Assembly (NCBI GenBank): GCA_017303505.1
Contig: JAFLCP010000061.1
Span: 1-41,481 of the forward strand
DNA: 41,481 bases
Direction of reading: 5' to 3'
DNA from: Planctomycetota bacterium
Lineage (GTDB): Bacteria > Planctomycetota > Planctomycetia > Pirellulales > Pirellulaceae
In this document: positions 8,191-16,287 of the stretch, in pieces
Layout: each line of letters opens with the position of its first letter
How positions within the stretch are numbered: position 1 is the first letter of the stretch
Program-made: the position numbers and the translations under genes
The notes under the pieces: generated by a model
Told to the model about the DNA's origin: nothing
The model's input: the letters and a program-made list of their open reading frames with translations, nothing else
The model's database searches: none

Positions 8191-9093
8191 ATGCAAGACT
8201 CACTTCATTTGGTATTTCCGCTCTTATCGAGCATTCTTTTTGTCTTGGCCGCGACCTATGCGCGGAAGGCAACCTCGCTGGGCGTAACACCCTACACGGC
8301 CACTGCTCTATCGAATTTCACTCTGGCGATCATCTGGTTAGTGATTGGTCTATCGCAAGACGCGTGGATACCGCTCGGTTCACTTTGGCAAGCGGTATGG
8401 ATCGGGGCTGCTTTTGTTACGGGGCAATTAGCGACCTATCTCGCGTTTCGTTTAGGTGATGTTTCGTTGGCCACGCCCGTCTTTGGCGTCAAGATCATCA
8501 TGGTGGCCTTCCTGAGTTCGATGCTCGCGGATCAGGGGATAACGACAAGCATTTGGACCGCGGCCGCATTGGCAACGGTAGGCGTGGCGGTGATTCAGTT
8601 TGGTGCCAGTGCAAATTCTGAAACCAAATTGACCGCTCGACGAGCGGCCTTCTCGATCGGCTTTGCTCTACTAGCGGCAACCTTGCTCTCGATATTTGAT
8701 ATTGCCGTTCAGCGAGCCGGCAAAGAACATGGTGCCCTCCCCTTCCTCTCGACGATGTTTGTCTCTGTAGGAGTTTTGTCGTTAGGTCTTTTGCCTTGGA
8801 CGAACTCGGTGGCGCAGATCAGGTCCATTGGTGCAAGTAAGCCGCTGTTGTTAGCAGCTGGATTTATGGCAGCACAAGGTTTGAGCGTCACCTATGCTTT
8901 GGGGCAATTTGGTGACGCAACTCGCATCAATATTGTCTACTCCCTTCGCGGTTTGTGGTCCGTACTGTTCGCTTGGATTGCGGCTCGATTCCTGGCCAAA
9001 GCTGGGAGTGGTATGTCGCGCAGTACGCTTTTATATCGGTTTATCGGCGCTGTGATGGTGACGCTGGCAATTGTCATTGCGCTGATACGGTAA
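8191..9093 (+). CDS. EamA/DMT-superfamily permease
   Basis: A 300-residue membrane protein with about ten hydrophobic spans arranged as two similar halves, the pattern of drug/metabolite transporters with EamA domains. Examples are FPLLSSILFVLAATYARKAT at the start and FIGAVMVTLAIVIALIR at the end. The motif around FRLGDVSLATPVFGVKIIMVAFLS resembles the end of the first EamA repeat. Family members export amino acids, sugars or other small metabolites, and the substrate cannot be read from the sequence. It is a single gene on the plus strand, ending 17 bp from the convergent secreted protein gene at 9111. The start has only a weak AAAG upstream. Confidence 0.82.
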   Translation: MQDSLHLVFPLLSSILFVLAATYARKATSLGVTPYTATALSNFTLAIIWLVIGLSQDAWIPLGSLWQAVWIGAAFVTGQLATYLAFRLGDVSLATPVFGVKIIMVAFLSSMLADQGITTSIWTAAALATVGVAVIQFGASANSETKLTARRAAFSIGFALLAATLLSIFDIAVQRAGKEHGALPFLSTMFVSVGVLSLGLLPWTNSVAQIRSIGASKPLLLAAGFMAAQGLSVTYALGQFGDATRINIVYSLRGLWSVLFAWIAARFLAKAGSGMSRSTLLYRFIGAVMVTLAIVIALIR

Positions 9094-9110
9094 TCAATAA
9101 CAATTGCGAC

Positions 9111-11570
9111 TCATTTCTTTTGGCTTGGATCTGCAGGTAATCTGGCTTCATCAAGAAGTGCTTTACCGTCAGGATATAGTTCCAAGAACTTTTCGTGGTA
9201 AACCTTGTATTCGCGGATAAACTCAGGGCGAGCTTCTGGGTATTCTTCCGACTCTGCAATACGGCGTTTGATTTGCTTTAAGGATTCGAGCATTAGTTGC
9301 TGACCCTTCTTCAACTCCCCTTTGCCTTTCCAGATCTCTGCCAAAATTGCAACTTCTTCGTCGAGATAATCCTCGACGCCTCTTGTATCGAGGACCTTGG
9401 AAAGAATGCTCTCAGCCAACGCATGATCGCCCGCTTTGAATGCGATGATACCGAGTTCAGAGTAGCTGTAGTCCTCGCGGCGATAGGGTTCCATGGTTTT
9501 GATCAACTGGATCACATCGGCTTGCCGATTTCTCTCGATGAGTATCTGGGAATAGGTTTCGAGCATACGTCCCAAGGCTGAATACGAATCGTATATATCC
9601 TCTTTGTCTTCGAGTTTGACTTTTGCCGCCTTATCAATAAGCTTTTCATAGAGAGTGATCGTCGTTTCAGTTTTATCGGCGCCTTTCAGTTTGACCACCG
9701 AATCGACATAAGAATCAAAATGCGGCTGCAATTTGCCGTACGACCCGAGGAGTTCAACTTGACGTGTTGTAGTTGCCTGATCGAATTCGTCGAGCAGTTT
9801 TTCAAAGGCTGTTACGATTTCTTCTGGCGTTCGTGGTTTTGGACCATTGTTCAGAAACTCTTTGCGGTTATTGGCATCGAGGGTAAGTTGAAGCAATTGT
9901 CGTCCGAGATGAATCTCGAGAATAACCCCATCGATATAGTCACCATCTTGATCTGCGGGTTGTTCCGACTTAGGGTACCAGCGGGTTCGAGGGCCATCGA
10001 AAACAACCCATCCCTCTTCACCATTCAGTTTGGCTGATGCCAGAGCCAGATTGTGGTTACGCAAATTGAGTTCGCCATTAGCTGAAACGGTCTTAATTAA
10101 TTTCGCTTCGGTGAGTGGTTCACCCTTCCATTGTCGAAGCCATTGTTCCGGGCCCGGATCTAATATCTCTTCCTCGTAGGATTCTTGGAGCAAGTCTTGG
10201 TTCTTACATTCGAAGTAAGCATAAATGGCATATACGTCTTCGATCGGTCTTCTGGTGAAGTTGTGATAAAAAAAGCACCAAGTCATGGGGCCGACCATAC
10301 CGATGTCGACATCATCCGGCTCGAGGCCTGTCGTATCTTTCTTGGCATAGCGAATCAACCAAACTTTTTTCATTTCGCCTGATGGAGGCCACGGTAGTTC
10401 ACGCTGATCAACGATTTCTAGTTCATCCGGAATATCGGCCAGTTCGTTGGGGTGCTGAAGCCACCGCGAAAACTCGGCTTTGGCAGCAAAATTGGGTTCC
10501 AAAGCGGCTTCAGGAATGGCGTCCTTCTTTTCCAATTCTTCCAAATAGTCTTTGGCTTTTGCGGCGTAATGGACGTCTTTGCAAAATTCAGCCAGAGCCT
10601 CAGTGCCGAACTTGAACTTAGCTTTGGCGGCCGCCCAGGCTGCTTCGAGTTGGATATCTTTACTTTCATTTTTCATCGCTGTCTTCAACAGCCGTTCTCG
10701 GTCGTCGCTGTTGATAAAGGCTAAAGCGACGGTCGCATCAAGGGCGCGACCATTCTCTTCATATACTTCGTCAAGGTCAGACTTAGGGGGCGTTTGAACC
10801 AGCCACTCTTCTAGCTGTTTGTGCCCAGCTGGAGTGTCGAACGGATGGTCGCTAATCGAATCGGTAAGCATCAGTTCGTTGGCTTCACTAAGCAGTTTGG
10901 CCGCGATGCGTTCGTCTGGAAGTGGGGCTCGAATGGCCCGCAGAGTGGATTCCCCAATTGGGTTCACATTCGTGAGTTCGCTGAAGATGTGATTCCACCA
11001 ATAACTATCGGGAGCGAGAGGCCGCCGCGTGGCCTCAACAATCCGTTGTGCTCCCTCTTTCGATTGAAAATGGGCCATAATCTTTAGAGCGTAGATTAAG
11101 TCCTCTTCGTTCTCGACTTGATTTAACGCAATGATGGCATCGTAGGCCTTCAATAATTCCGGAATACCCTTCTCTTGAAAGACTTTGTACGCAGCACTTT
11201 CTTCGAGTTCGCAGTTTTCAAAACAACTCGTCAACAGATAGAACGCAGAATTGTTGTCGTTTTCCTTCGTTCGCTGAATGAGTTGTTGTGGTGTCTGTGT
11301 AGCCAAGGCATTGACAACCGCTTCCGCATCGCGGCGCACCGAAATGGTGAGGTCATCAATTGTCAGTAACTCTTTGGCAAGGTCACCACCTTGCGCAAGC
11401 CCGCGTTGAATCGCTCGCCGCAGTGGGCTGCTCAAGCGAGACGCCGGCGGTTGTGACGATTTAACGTCATTTTCTTGAGCGAATAGACTTTCTGAAATGC
11501 CGGAGTGAAACCAGCCCGTCGCGGCCAAAGAGAGTGTGAGTATCAAAAAGAAAAATGGATGTGTTCGCAT
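9111..11570 (-). CDS. Secreted helical-repeat protein, paralogue B
   Basis: An 819-residue protein with an N-terminal signal peptide (MRTHPFFFLILTLSLAATGWF). Residues about 45-400 are Ala/Leu/Glu-rich helices in a HEAT/ARM-like style, the middle has a Trp-rich part (GEEGWVVFDGPRTRWYPKSE), and the last 250 residues look like TPR-type helices. It is a paralogue of the next gene upstream (11618). Both share SRLSSP(L/F)RRAIQRGL near residue 45, RRDAEAV(V/I)NALA, RPIEDVYA(I/L)YA and an ending around LYPD..(L)..LPADP. It is the third gene of an operon with a 47-bp gap before it. It probably acts in the periplasm or at the cell surface in protein-protein interaction; I recognise no named family. Confidence 0.72.
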   Translation of the reverse strand: MRTHPFFFLILTLSLAATGWFHSGISESLFAQENDVKSSQPPASRLSSPLRRAIQRGLAQGGDLAKELLTIDDLTISVRRDAEAVVNALATQTPQQLIQRTKENDNNSAFYLLTSCFENCELEESAAYKVFQEKGIPELLKAYDAIIALNQVENEEDLIYALKIMAHFQSKEGAQRIVEATRRPLAPDSYWWNHIFSELTNVNPIGESTLRAIRAPLPDERIAAKLLSEANELMLTDSISDHPFDTPAGHKQLEEWLVQTPPKSDLDEVYEENGRALDATVALAFINSDDRERLLKTAMKNESKDIQLEAAWAAAKAKFKFGTEALAEFCKDVHYAAKAKDYLEELEKKDAIPEAALEPNFAAKAEFSRWLQHPNELADIPDELEIVDQRELPWPPSGEMKKVWLIRYAKKDTTGLEPDDVDIGMVGPMTWCFFYHNFTRRPIEDVYAIYAYFECKNQDLLQESYEEEILDPGPEQWLRQWKGEPLTEAKLIKTVSANGELNLRNHNLALASAKLNGEEGWVVFDGPRTRWYPKSEQPADQDGDYIDGVILEIHLGRQLLQLTLDANNRKEFLNNGPKPRTPEEIVTAFEKLLDEFDQATTTRQVELLGSYGKLQPHFDSYVDSVVKLKGADKTETTITLYEKLIDKAAKVKLEDKEDIYDSYSALGRMLETYSQILIERNRQADVIQLIKTMEPYRREDYSYSELGIIAFKAGDHALAESILSKVLDTRGVEDYLDEEVAILAEIWKGKGELKKGQQLMLESLKQIKRRIAESEEYPEARPEFIREYKVYHEKFLELYPDGKALLDEARLPADPSQKK

Positions 11571-11617
11571 GTTGTAATGGCTGCCTTGCGATCGTGATTC
11601 GGAATGTCTGCTTGCAA

Positions 11618-14044
11618 TTATGGTTTTACAGTCGGATCTGCCGGTAAGCCAGCGGAATCCAACTTGCTTTTTTCATCTGGGTAAAGCTCTAAGAACTTTT
11701 TATGTAGATCTTGATATTTCTGAATTTCAGTCGCATTGAAATTAATTCGATTGGTGACGATCATGCGTTTTCGTAGCTGCTTTAAGCAGTCTATCAAGAG
11801 TTTTTGGCTCTTGGCAATCTCGTTGTTGTTTTTCCAGAGTTCTGCCAGCAGGCCTGCCTCGAGCACGTAGACGTCGGAAGAGACACTAAAGTCAAATAGT
11901 TCAGCCAAAAAAGGTTCGGCTCGCTCTGGGGCCCCCGCTAGGATATAGGCTTGCGCTAGCAAAGAGAATCCATAATACGGAGTCCAGCGGGATTCGAATT
12001 TGCTGCAATGCTCTAACGCATCTTGCCTACGATTATTGGCAAGCAAGGATTTGATGTACGTTAGAAAATGTTCACCCACAGGCGAGGATGTTGAGAGGGC
12101 TTCGGTTTTGGCTGGCTCCTCGAGCAAATTGGCGGATGCGAATAGTTGCTCGTAAAGCTGTATGAATGCCTCTTCCTTTGAGCTTCCATTGACCTCCGAA
12201 AGTGCGTTCACGCAATCGTCAAACTGCGAGCTGATCGGTCCGTTCGGATCTAAATACTCACGTTGCCGTTTGAGGCTCATCTTTGGAAGTTCATTGAGCA
12301 AGCGGGTGTAGGTTGCAAGAACTTCAGCGGGCGGTTTAGGGGATGGTGTGACAGCGAGATGCTTGGGCCTACCTTTTTCTTCCAATGAGAAGTCAAGCAG
12401 CAAACGCCCGACATGAATCATTGGAATTTCGGGCTTTGTGCCGTCAAAGGAAATGCTCTCGTACTTGGGTTGTTCGGACATTGGGTACCATGTGCTTCGA
12501 CTTCCATCAAAAATGATCCAGCCTGGTTCGCCATTGAGCTGAGCCGTGCCGAGGGCGATTTTGTAATTCGGAAGATCAAGTTTACGGTCCAGCGTGATGA
12601 TCGAACGAATCACAACATCGGTCAATTCCGGACCTTTCCATTGCGGCAACCAGTTCGAGAGTTCTGCCCGGTCCGTATTGGCTAGGTCTTCCATAAAACC
12701 GTATTTCTTCGCGAGGTAAGTCGCATAGAGAGCATAGATATCTTCAATCGGGCGGCTGGGGAGGTCGAAGTCAAAGGCGCAATAGACATTCTTTCCCACC
12801 AGACCGACGTAGGTTTCATCGGCCGAGAATCCGAACGGGTCCGAGTAGCGAAATTGAATGAGATAATAGGTTTGATTCTTGCTTTCGGCAGGGAGTGTGA
12901 GCACTCGCGAGTCAAGAATTTTCATTTCGGATGGGGCATCACTTCGCTCTGTGTTCACCTGCAGCCAATGCGATAGTTTTGCCTTGGCGAGAAACTCGGG
13001 CTCCGAGATTTCTTTCGGGATCAAGTCAGCGCGGTCAAGAGCCCGCAATCGATCGCTTGCACCTTTGGAGTAACCCACATCGGTGCAGAGCTCTTTTAAT
13101 TCTTCGAATCCAAATGCGAAGCCTATTTCGGCTGCATGAGTGGCCCCGCGCAGTCGTATCTGCTTAAAGGGGCTCTTCACCGCTTGTTCGAGCAACTGCT
13201 CTTGTTCGGCATCGACCAGAAATGGAATGGCACTGAGGGCGGCCATAGACAAGTCAGCATCCTTCGTGTTGCTCAGCCACTGGTTGAGAAGTGCATAACC
13301 TGCAGGTGAATCAAAAGGATGCTGCTCCAGTTTTTCATTCGCCATTTCATCGTTGGCAAATTGCAGCAGTCGGATTGCGAGTGGTTCTGCAGGTAATTTT
13401 TCGGAGAAGGCTGCCAGTATCTTGTTCTTGTCGGGATAATCTTTGGCAAGCGATTCGAAAATAAGACTCCAACTGTAGTCAAATGGGGCGAGTGGTTTAC
13501 GAGCTGCTTCCACAATTCTGTCCGCCGCTTTTGGTGACTTATATGCAACCATGAGAGCCAGCAGGTAAATAAGATCTTTCTCGTTATCCTTTTGCTTCAA
13601 CTGCGCGACAGCATCATAACATTTAATCAGTTGTGGGATACCTTTTTCTGCGAAGGTTGTCGTCGCTGCCGATGGACTGTAGTTGATGCACTCGAACCAC
13701 ATGGCGAGATAGAAGAGCGGCGAGCTGTTGTCGTACTCCAGACGTCGCGCGGTGAGTTGCTCTGGTGTTAGAGACGCCAAAGCATTGATGACAGCTTCGG
13801 CATCCCGACGTGAGGTGATGGTGCGATCGGTAATGGCACGCAGTTCTTTGACGATATCTCCCCCTGGTTCAAGACCGCGTTGAATGGCGCGGCGAAATGG
13901 ACTCGACAACCGCGAAGGCGCTGGAGTTGTCGATTTCGCATCACTTTCTTGCGCCTGCAAACTAGGGGCATAGAGTTGCGATGAGGCAATGGCGGTACCG
14001 ATCATCAAGATTGCAGCGAAGTTTAGTTGCAGTCTGGCTCGCAT
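11618..14044 (-). CDS. Secreted helical-repeat protein, paralogue A
   Basis: An 808-residue protein with a signal peptide ending near ASSQLYAPSLQAQ, then alpha-helical repeats (about 45-400), a Trp-containing central part (GEPGWIIFDGSRSTWYPMSE) and TPR-like C-terminal helices. It has the same architecture, nearly the same length and clear local identity to the gene at 9111, so the pair arose by tandem duplication and has since diverged strongly. The ATG at 14044 is preferred to a GTG one codon earlier. It lies 45 bp downstream of the small membrane protein gene, so the three are probably co-transcribed. No enzymatic motif was found. Confidence 0.72.
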   Translation of the reverse strand: MRARLQLNFAAILMIGTAIASSQLYAPSLQAQESDAKSTTPAPSRLSSPFRRAIQRGLEPGGDIVKELRAITDRTITSRRDAEAVINALASLTPEQLTARRLEYDNSSPLFYLAMWFECINYSPSAATTTFAEKGIPQLIKCYDAVAQLKQKDNEKDLIYLLALMVAYKSPKAADRIVEAARKPLAPFDYSWSLIFESLAKDYPDKNKILAAFSEKLPAEPLAIRLLQFANDEMANEKLEQHPFDSPAGYALLNQWLSNTKDADLSMAALSAIPFLVDAEQEQLLEQAVKSPFKQIRLRGATHAAEIGFAFGFEELKELCTDVGYSKGASDRLRALDRADLIPKEISEPEFLAKAKLSHWLQVNTERSDAPSEMKILDSRVLTLPAESKNQTYYLIQFRYSDPFGFSADETYVGLVGKNVYCAFDFDLPSRPIEDIYALYATYLAKKYGFMEDLANTDRAELSNWLPQWKGPELTDVVIRSIITLDRKLDLPNYKIALGTAQLNGEPGWIIFDGSRSTWYPMSEQPKYESISFDGTKPEIPMIHVGRLLLDFSLEEKGRPKHLAVTPSPKPPAEVLATYTRLLNELPKMSLKRQREYLDPNGPISSQFDDCVNALSEVNGSSKEEAFIQLYEQLFASANLLEEPAKTEALSTSSPVGEHFLTYIKSLLANNRRQDALEHCSKFESRWTPYYGFSLLAQAYILAGAPERAEPFLAELFDFSVSSDVYVLEAGLLAELWKNNNEIAKSQKLLIDCLKQLRKRMIVTNRINFNATEIQKYQDLHKKFLELYPDEKSKLDSAGLPADPTVKP

Positions 14045-14089
14045 CACGAGTGTACCTAAAGAAATTGAGAAGAGGTGGGGCTACTCAAG

Positions 14090-14521
14090 TCAAAGCATCT
14101 TGCTCAGGGGTTCCAGTCCAAAGCCATCTTCTACATGTTCCGAAACATGAATGAGGTGGGCCGAAAGACGATTATATAACAGCAACCAGTTATCCAGCAA
14201 TTTGGAGGCTGCTTGACCGGGCCTGGGTAAATCGACCTGGTTTGGGATGGATTTAAGGAGATACATCACTCTCGATAATTTGCCGTTTCTATCTTCAATC
14301 AACCATGTATTGTGAATGGCATGGTAGTAGGTGCCGTAGATCACGGCGCCAATCAAATCGACATAGATCAGTGGCAATAACGCCATAAAGAAAGCCACGA
14401 CCACAATACTGATGCAGTAATTCAGCGATACCCTTTTGCGGCCAAGCGAGTCGCGGATTTTCGTGTCGAACTGGTGCGCGATCCATTCGCGATTCAATTG
14501 GACAAGTTGTGATTGATTCAT
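14090..14521 (-). CDS. Small membrane protein, unknown function
   Basis: A 143-residue protein with one long hydrophobic stretch or helical hairpin at about 34-66 (YCISIVVVAFFMALLPLIYVDLIGAVIYGTYY), flanked by a basic N-terminal part (DSLGRKRVS) and a soluble C-terminal part that contains no known motif. It is the first gene of the operon with the two large secreted helical-repeat proteins, so it may anchor or help assemble them in the inner membrane (inference). The start is the only ATG before the hydrophobic part. No family is recognised. Confidence 0.6.
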   Translation of the reverse strand: MNQSQLVQLNREWIAHQFDTKIRDSLGRKRVSLNYCISIVVVAFFMALLPLIYVDLIGAVIYGTYYHAIHNTWLIEDRNGKLSRVMYLLKSIPNQVDLPRPGQAASKLLDNWLLLYNRLSAHLIHVSEHVEDGFGLEPLSKML

Positions 14522-14740
14522 CGCTGTGCGTGATCGGAAGCAAGTGAAAATTCGAAACCGATGTCAGTGTGACACTCGTGTCGAGGGATATCGTAGTGCA
14601 ACGCGAATCAAGCTTTCAACTTTGCAAGGTAGATGTTGTGGTGGAATGTGCGACGTAAGTGATGATTTTTTCGTCATTCCGAGCGAGCCTCTGAGGGAAG
14701 TGCTCTTTATTTCAGTCCAACTAGGCGCTGATTCCCGCTT

Positions 14741-14767
14741 CGAAAATGCGATTTTCGCGGAAAATCG
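14741..14767. repeat. Two mutually exclusive small hairpins
   Basis: CGAAAAT-GCG-ATTTTCG (14741-14757) and CGATTTTC-GCG-GAAAATCG (14749-14767) share their middle arm, so only one can form at a time. They lie 16 bp upstream of a sigma-54-like site in the otherwise empty 368-bp gap 14522-14889. They could be an operator or a simple palindromic remnant. Confidence 0.4.
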
Positions 14768-14782
14768 GAGCTGCTGGGCTAA

Positions 14783-14800
14783 TTGGCATAGGTTTTGCCA
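14783..14800 (+). promoter_or_regulatory. Candidate sigma-54 (-24/-12) promoter
   Basis: The sequence TTGGCATAGGTTTTGCCA has GG and GC separated by ten bases, as the RpoN consensus requires (TTGGCA..TTGC). It lies about 90 bp upstream of the lipoprotein gene at 14890 and would start transcription near 14810. The core match is good, but a single match of this size can occur by chance and no enhancer site was identified. Confidence 0.35.
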
Positions 14801-14889
14801 GTGTGTGATTACAGGACAGCTTATTCGCGAATTGCAGTTCGTATTCGGATAGCTGTTGTGGCATCTAGGACGCTATTCGTTGTGGCAAT

Positions 14890-15180
14890 ATGTTCATAAA
14901 AAACTTCGCATCACCGAATCGTCGGGACGCAGCCTTATTCATGGTCGTGTCTTGTTTGTGCAGTGGGGTGTGCGGCTGCAATTCATCCAGCAGCGGTTAT
15001 CCCGAAGTGAAAGTGACCACTGCTATTGGATCGACTCAGCGCTGCCACCAGTGTGGCAAGAGCATCGACAAAGTTTCCGAAACTCATGTTCTAAACGCTG
15101 GCTCCGCGCAATACATCGTGTGTGATGAAGCGTGCCGCAAGAAGCAGGTGAGTTGGCACATGTCTCAGTTCGGTAAATGA
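14890..15180 (+). CDS. Small lipoprotein with two Cys pairs (probable metal-binding)
   Basis: A 96-residue protein with a lipoprotein-type signal ending VCGC, so Cys30 is the likely lipidated residue. It also has a small globular part with CHQC (52-55) and CDEAC (78-82). The spacing CX2C-X22-CX3C could bind a metal ion such as zinc, or form disulfides outside the cytoplasm. It resembles short TRASH/YHS-like cysteine modules only loosely. It is on the same strand and upstream of the DUF1559 protein and the chelatase cluster, so a part in metal or porphyrin handling is possible (inference). The methionine at residue 18 is an alternative start. Confidence 0.65.
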   Translation: MFIKNFASPNRRDAALFMVVSCLCSGVCGCNSSSSGYPEVKVTTAIGSTQRCHQCGKSIDKVSETHVLNAGSAQYIVCDEACRKKQVSWHMSQFGK

Positions 15181-15268
15181 AGCTGCCGATCTAAACACGT
15201 CGCGGCGAGTTGTCTGGTTTCAGTTTGGATCGATTTTGGAGTGCCCGAAGTTAAATCGGGGTGAGATT

Positions 15269-16255
15269 ATGAGACGTAACGGTTTCACATTGGTTGAGTT
15301 GTTGGTGGTGATTGCCATCATCGGTATTTTGGTTGGGCTTCTGCTACCTGCTGTGCAAGCTGCGCGTGAAGCGGCTCGACGAACACAATGTTTCAATAAC
15401 GAGAAGCAACTCGCTCTGGCGCTGCATAACTTTCATGATACTTATCGCCGCTTTCCGCCGATCTTGACGACAGGGACAAGCGGCGCGACGTTTTCGACTC
15501 AACATAACTGGATTACCTACACGCTCCCCTACATTGAACAAACCAATGTATGGAACCTCGTCAAGTTTCCAACTCGCCCCATTGATGATCCGTATTACAC
15601 AACATCCAACGTCGATAACTCGGCGCTGGGAAATTCCATCGATCAGAATAATCTTCCTGCGTCTCAAGTGTGGGTCAACACCTTTATTTGTCCGTCGGAT
15701 CCGGTCGGTGGAATTCGGCAACCTGATACCCTCGGTGGCCGGGCTCCGACCAACTATGTGGGCAATCAAGGCTCTGACGCCAATTTCACGACAGGCAACG
15801 GAATCTTTTTCCGAAATTCGAAAATGCGATTCGCCGATATCGTCGATGGCACTTCGCAAACCTATTTAGTGGGCGAATGTCTGCGTGGCGATTTTGATCT
15901 TAACACTCTGCGCGACAACTACGTGGGTGTTCGCAATGTCTCCGATGCGCGGGTCATCTCTACTTGCCAAACCTTAGTCCCCAACTTTAGTGACCGTGGT
16001 GGAGCCTGGATTGGTGGCCAAGGGCTCAACAGCACCTTTACCACAGCCCGTCCACCGAACAATCCTCTGGTCGATTGCTGGGGACCCAGCTTCAGCTTCA
16101 CCAACTTTGTCGCTCGCAGTTTTCATCCAGGCGGTGTGAATATCGCAATGGTTGATGGGAGTGTGCGATTTGTTCCCAATACCATCGATCCCGTCGTCTA
16201 TTTAGCCATGGGCTCTCGAGCTGGCGCAGAAGTGATCTCGGATCAGGAGCAATAG
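15269..16255 (+). CDS. DUF1559 pilin-like protein with type IV N-methylation signal
   Basis: A 328-residue protein starting MRRNGFTLVELLVVIAIIGI, a classic prepilin peptidase site (G/FTLVE) and N-terminal helix, followed by LLPAVQAAREAARRTQC. It ends in the family's H..GG.N.AM.DGSV.F motif (FHPGGVNIAMVDGSVRF). DUF1559 proteins are hugely expanded in Planctomycetes and are thought to be pseudopilins or surface proteins. The start at 15269 is supported by GGGGTGAG just upstream; an ATG-less extension to 15236 is less likely. The chelatase gene begins close downstream, so transcription may continue into it. Confidence 0.93.
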   Translation: MRRNGFTLVELLVVIAIIGILVGLLLPAVQAAREAARRTQCFNNEKQLALALHNFHDTYRRFPPILTTGTSGATFSTQHNWITYTLPYIEQTNVWNLVKFPTRPIDDPYYTTSNVDNSALGNSIDQNNLPASQVWVNTFICPSDPVGGIRQPDTLGGRAPTNYVGNQGSDANFTTGNGIFFRNSKMRFADIVDGTSQTYLVGECLRGDFDLNTLRDNYVGVRNVSDARVISTCQTLVPNFSDRGGAWIGGQGLNSTFTTARPPNNPLVDCWGPSFSFTNFVARSFHPGGVNIAMVDGSVRFVPNTIDPVVYLAMGSRAGAEVISDQEQ

Positions 16256-16287
16256 ACGCGATGGATGTTGGCGAACAAGGCCTTCAA

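Noticed and set aside
15344-15859. A 171-codon minus-strand frame
   Set aside because: It is a shadow of the DUF1559 gene on the plus strand.
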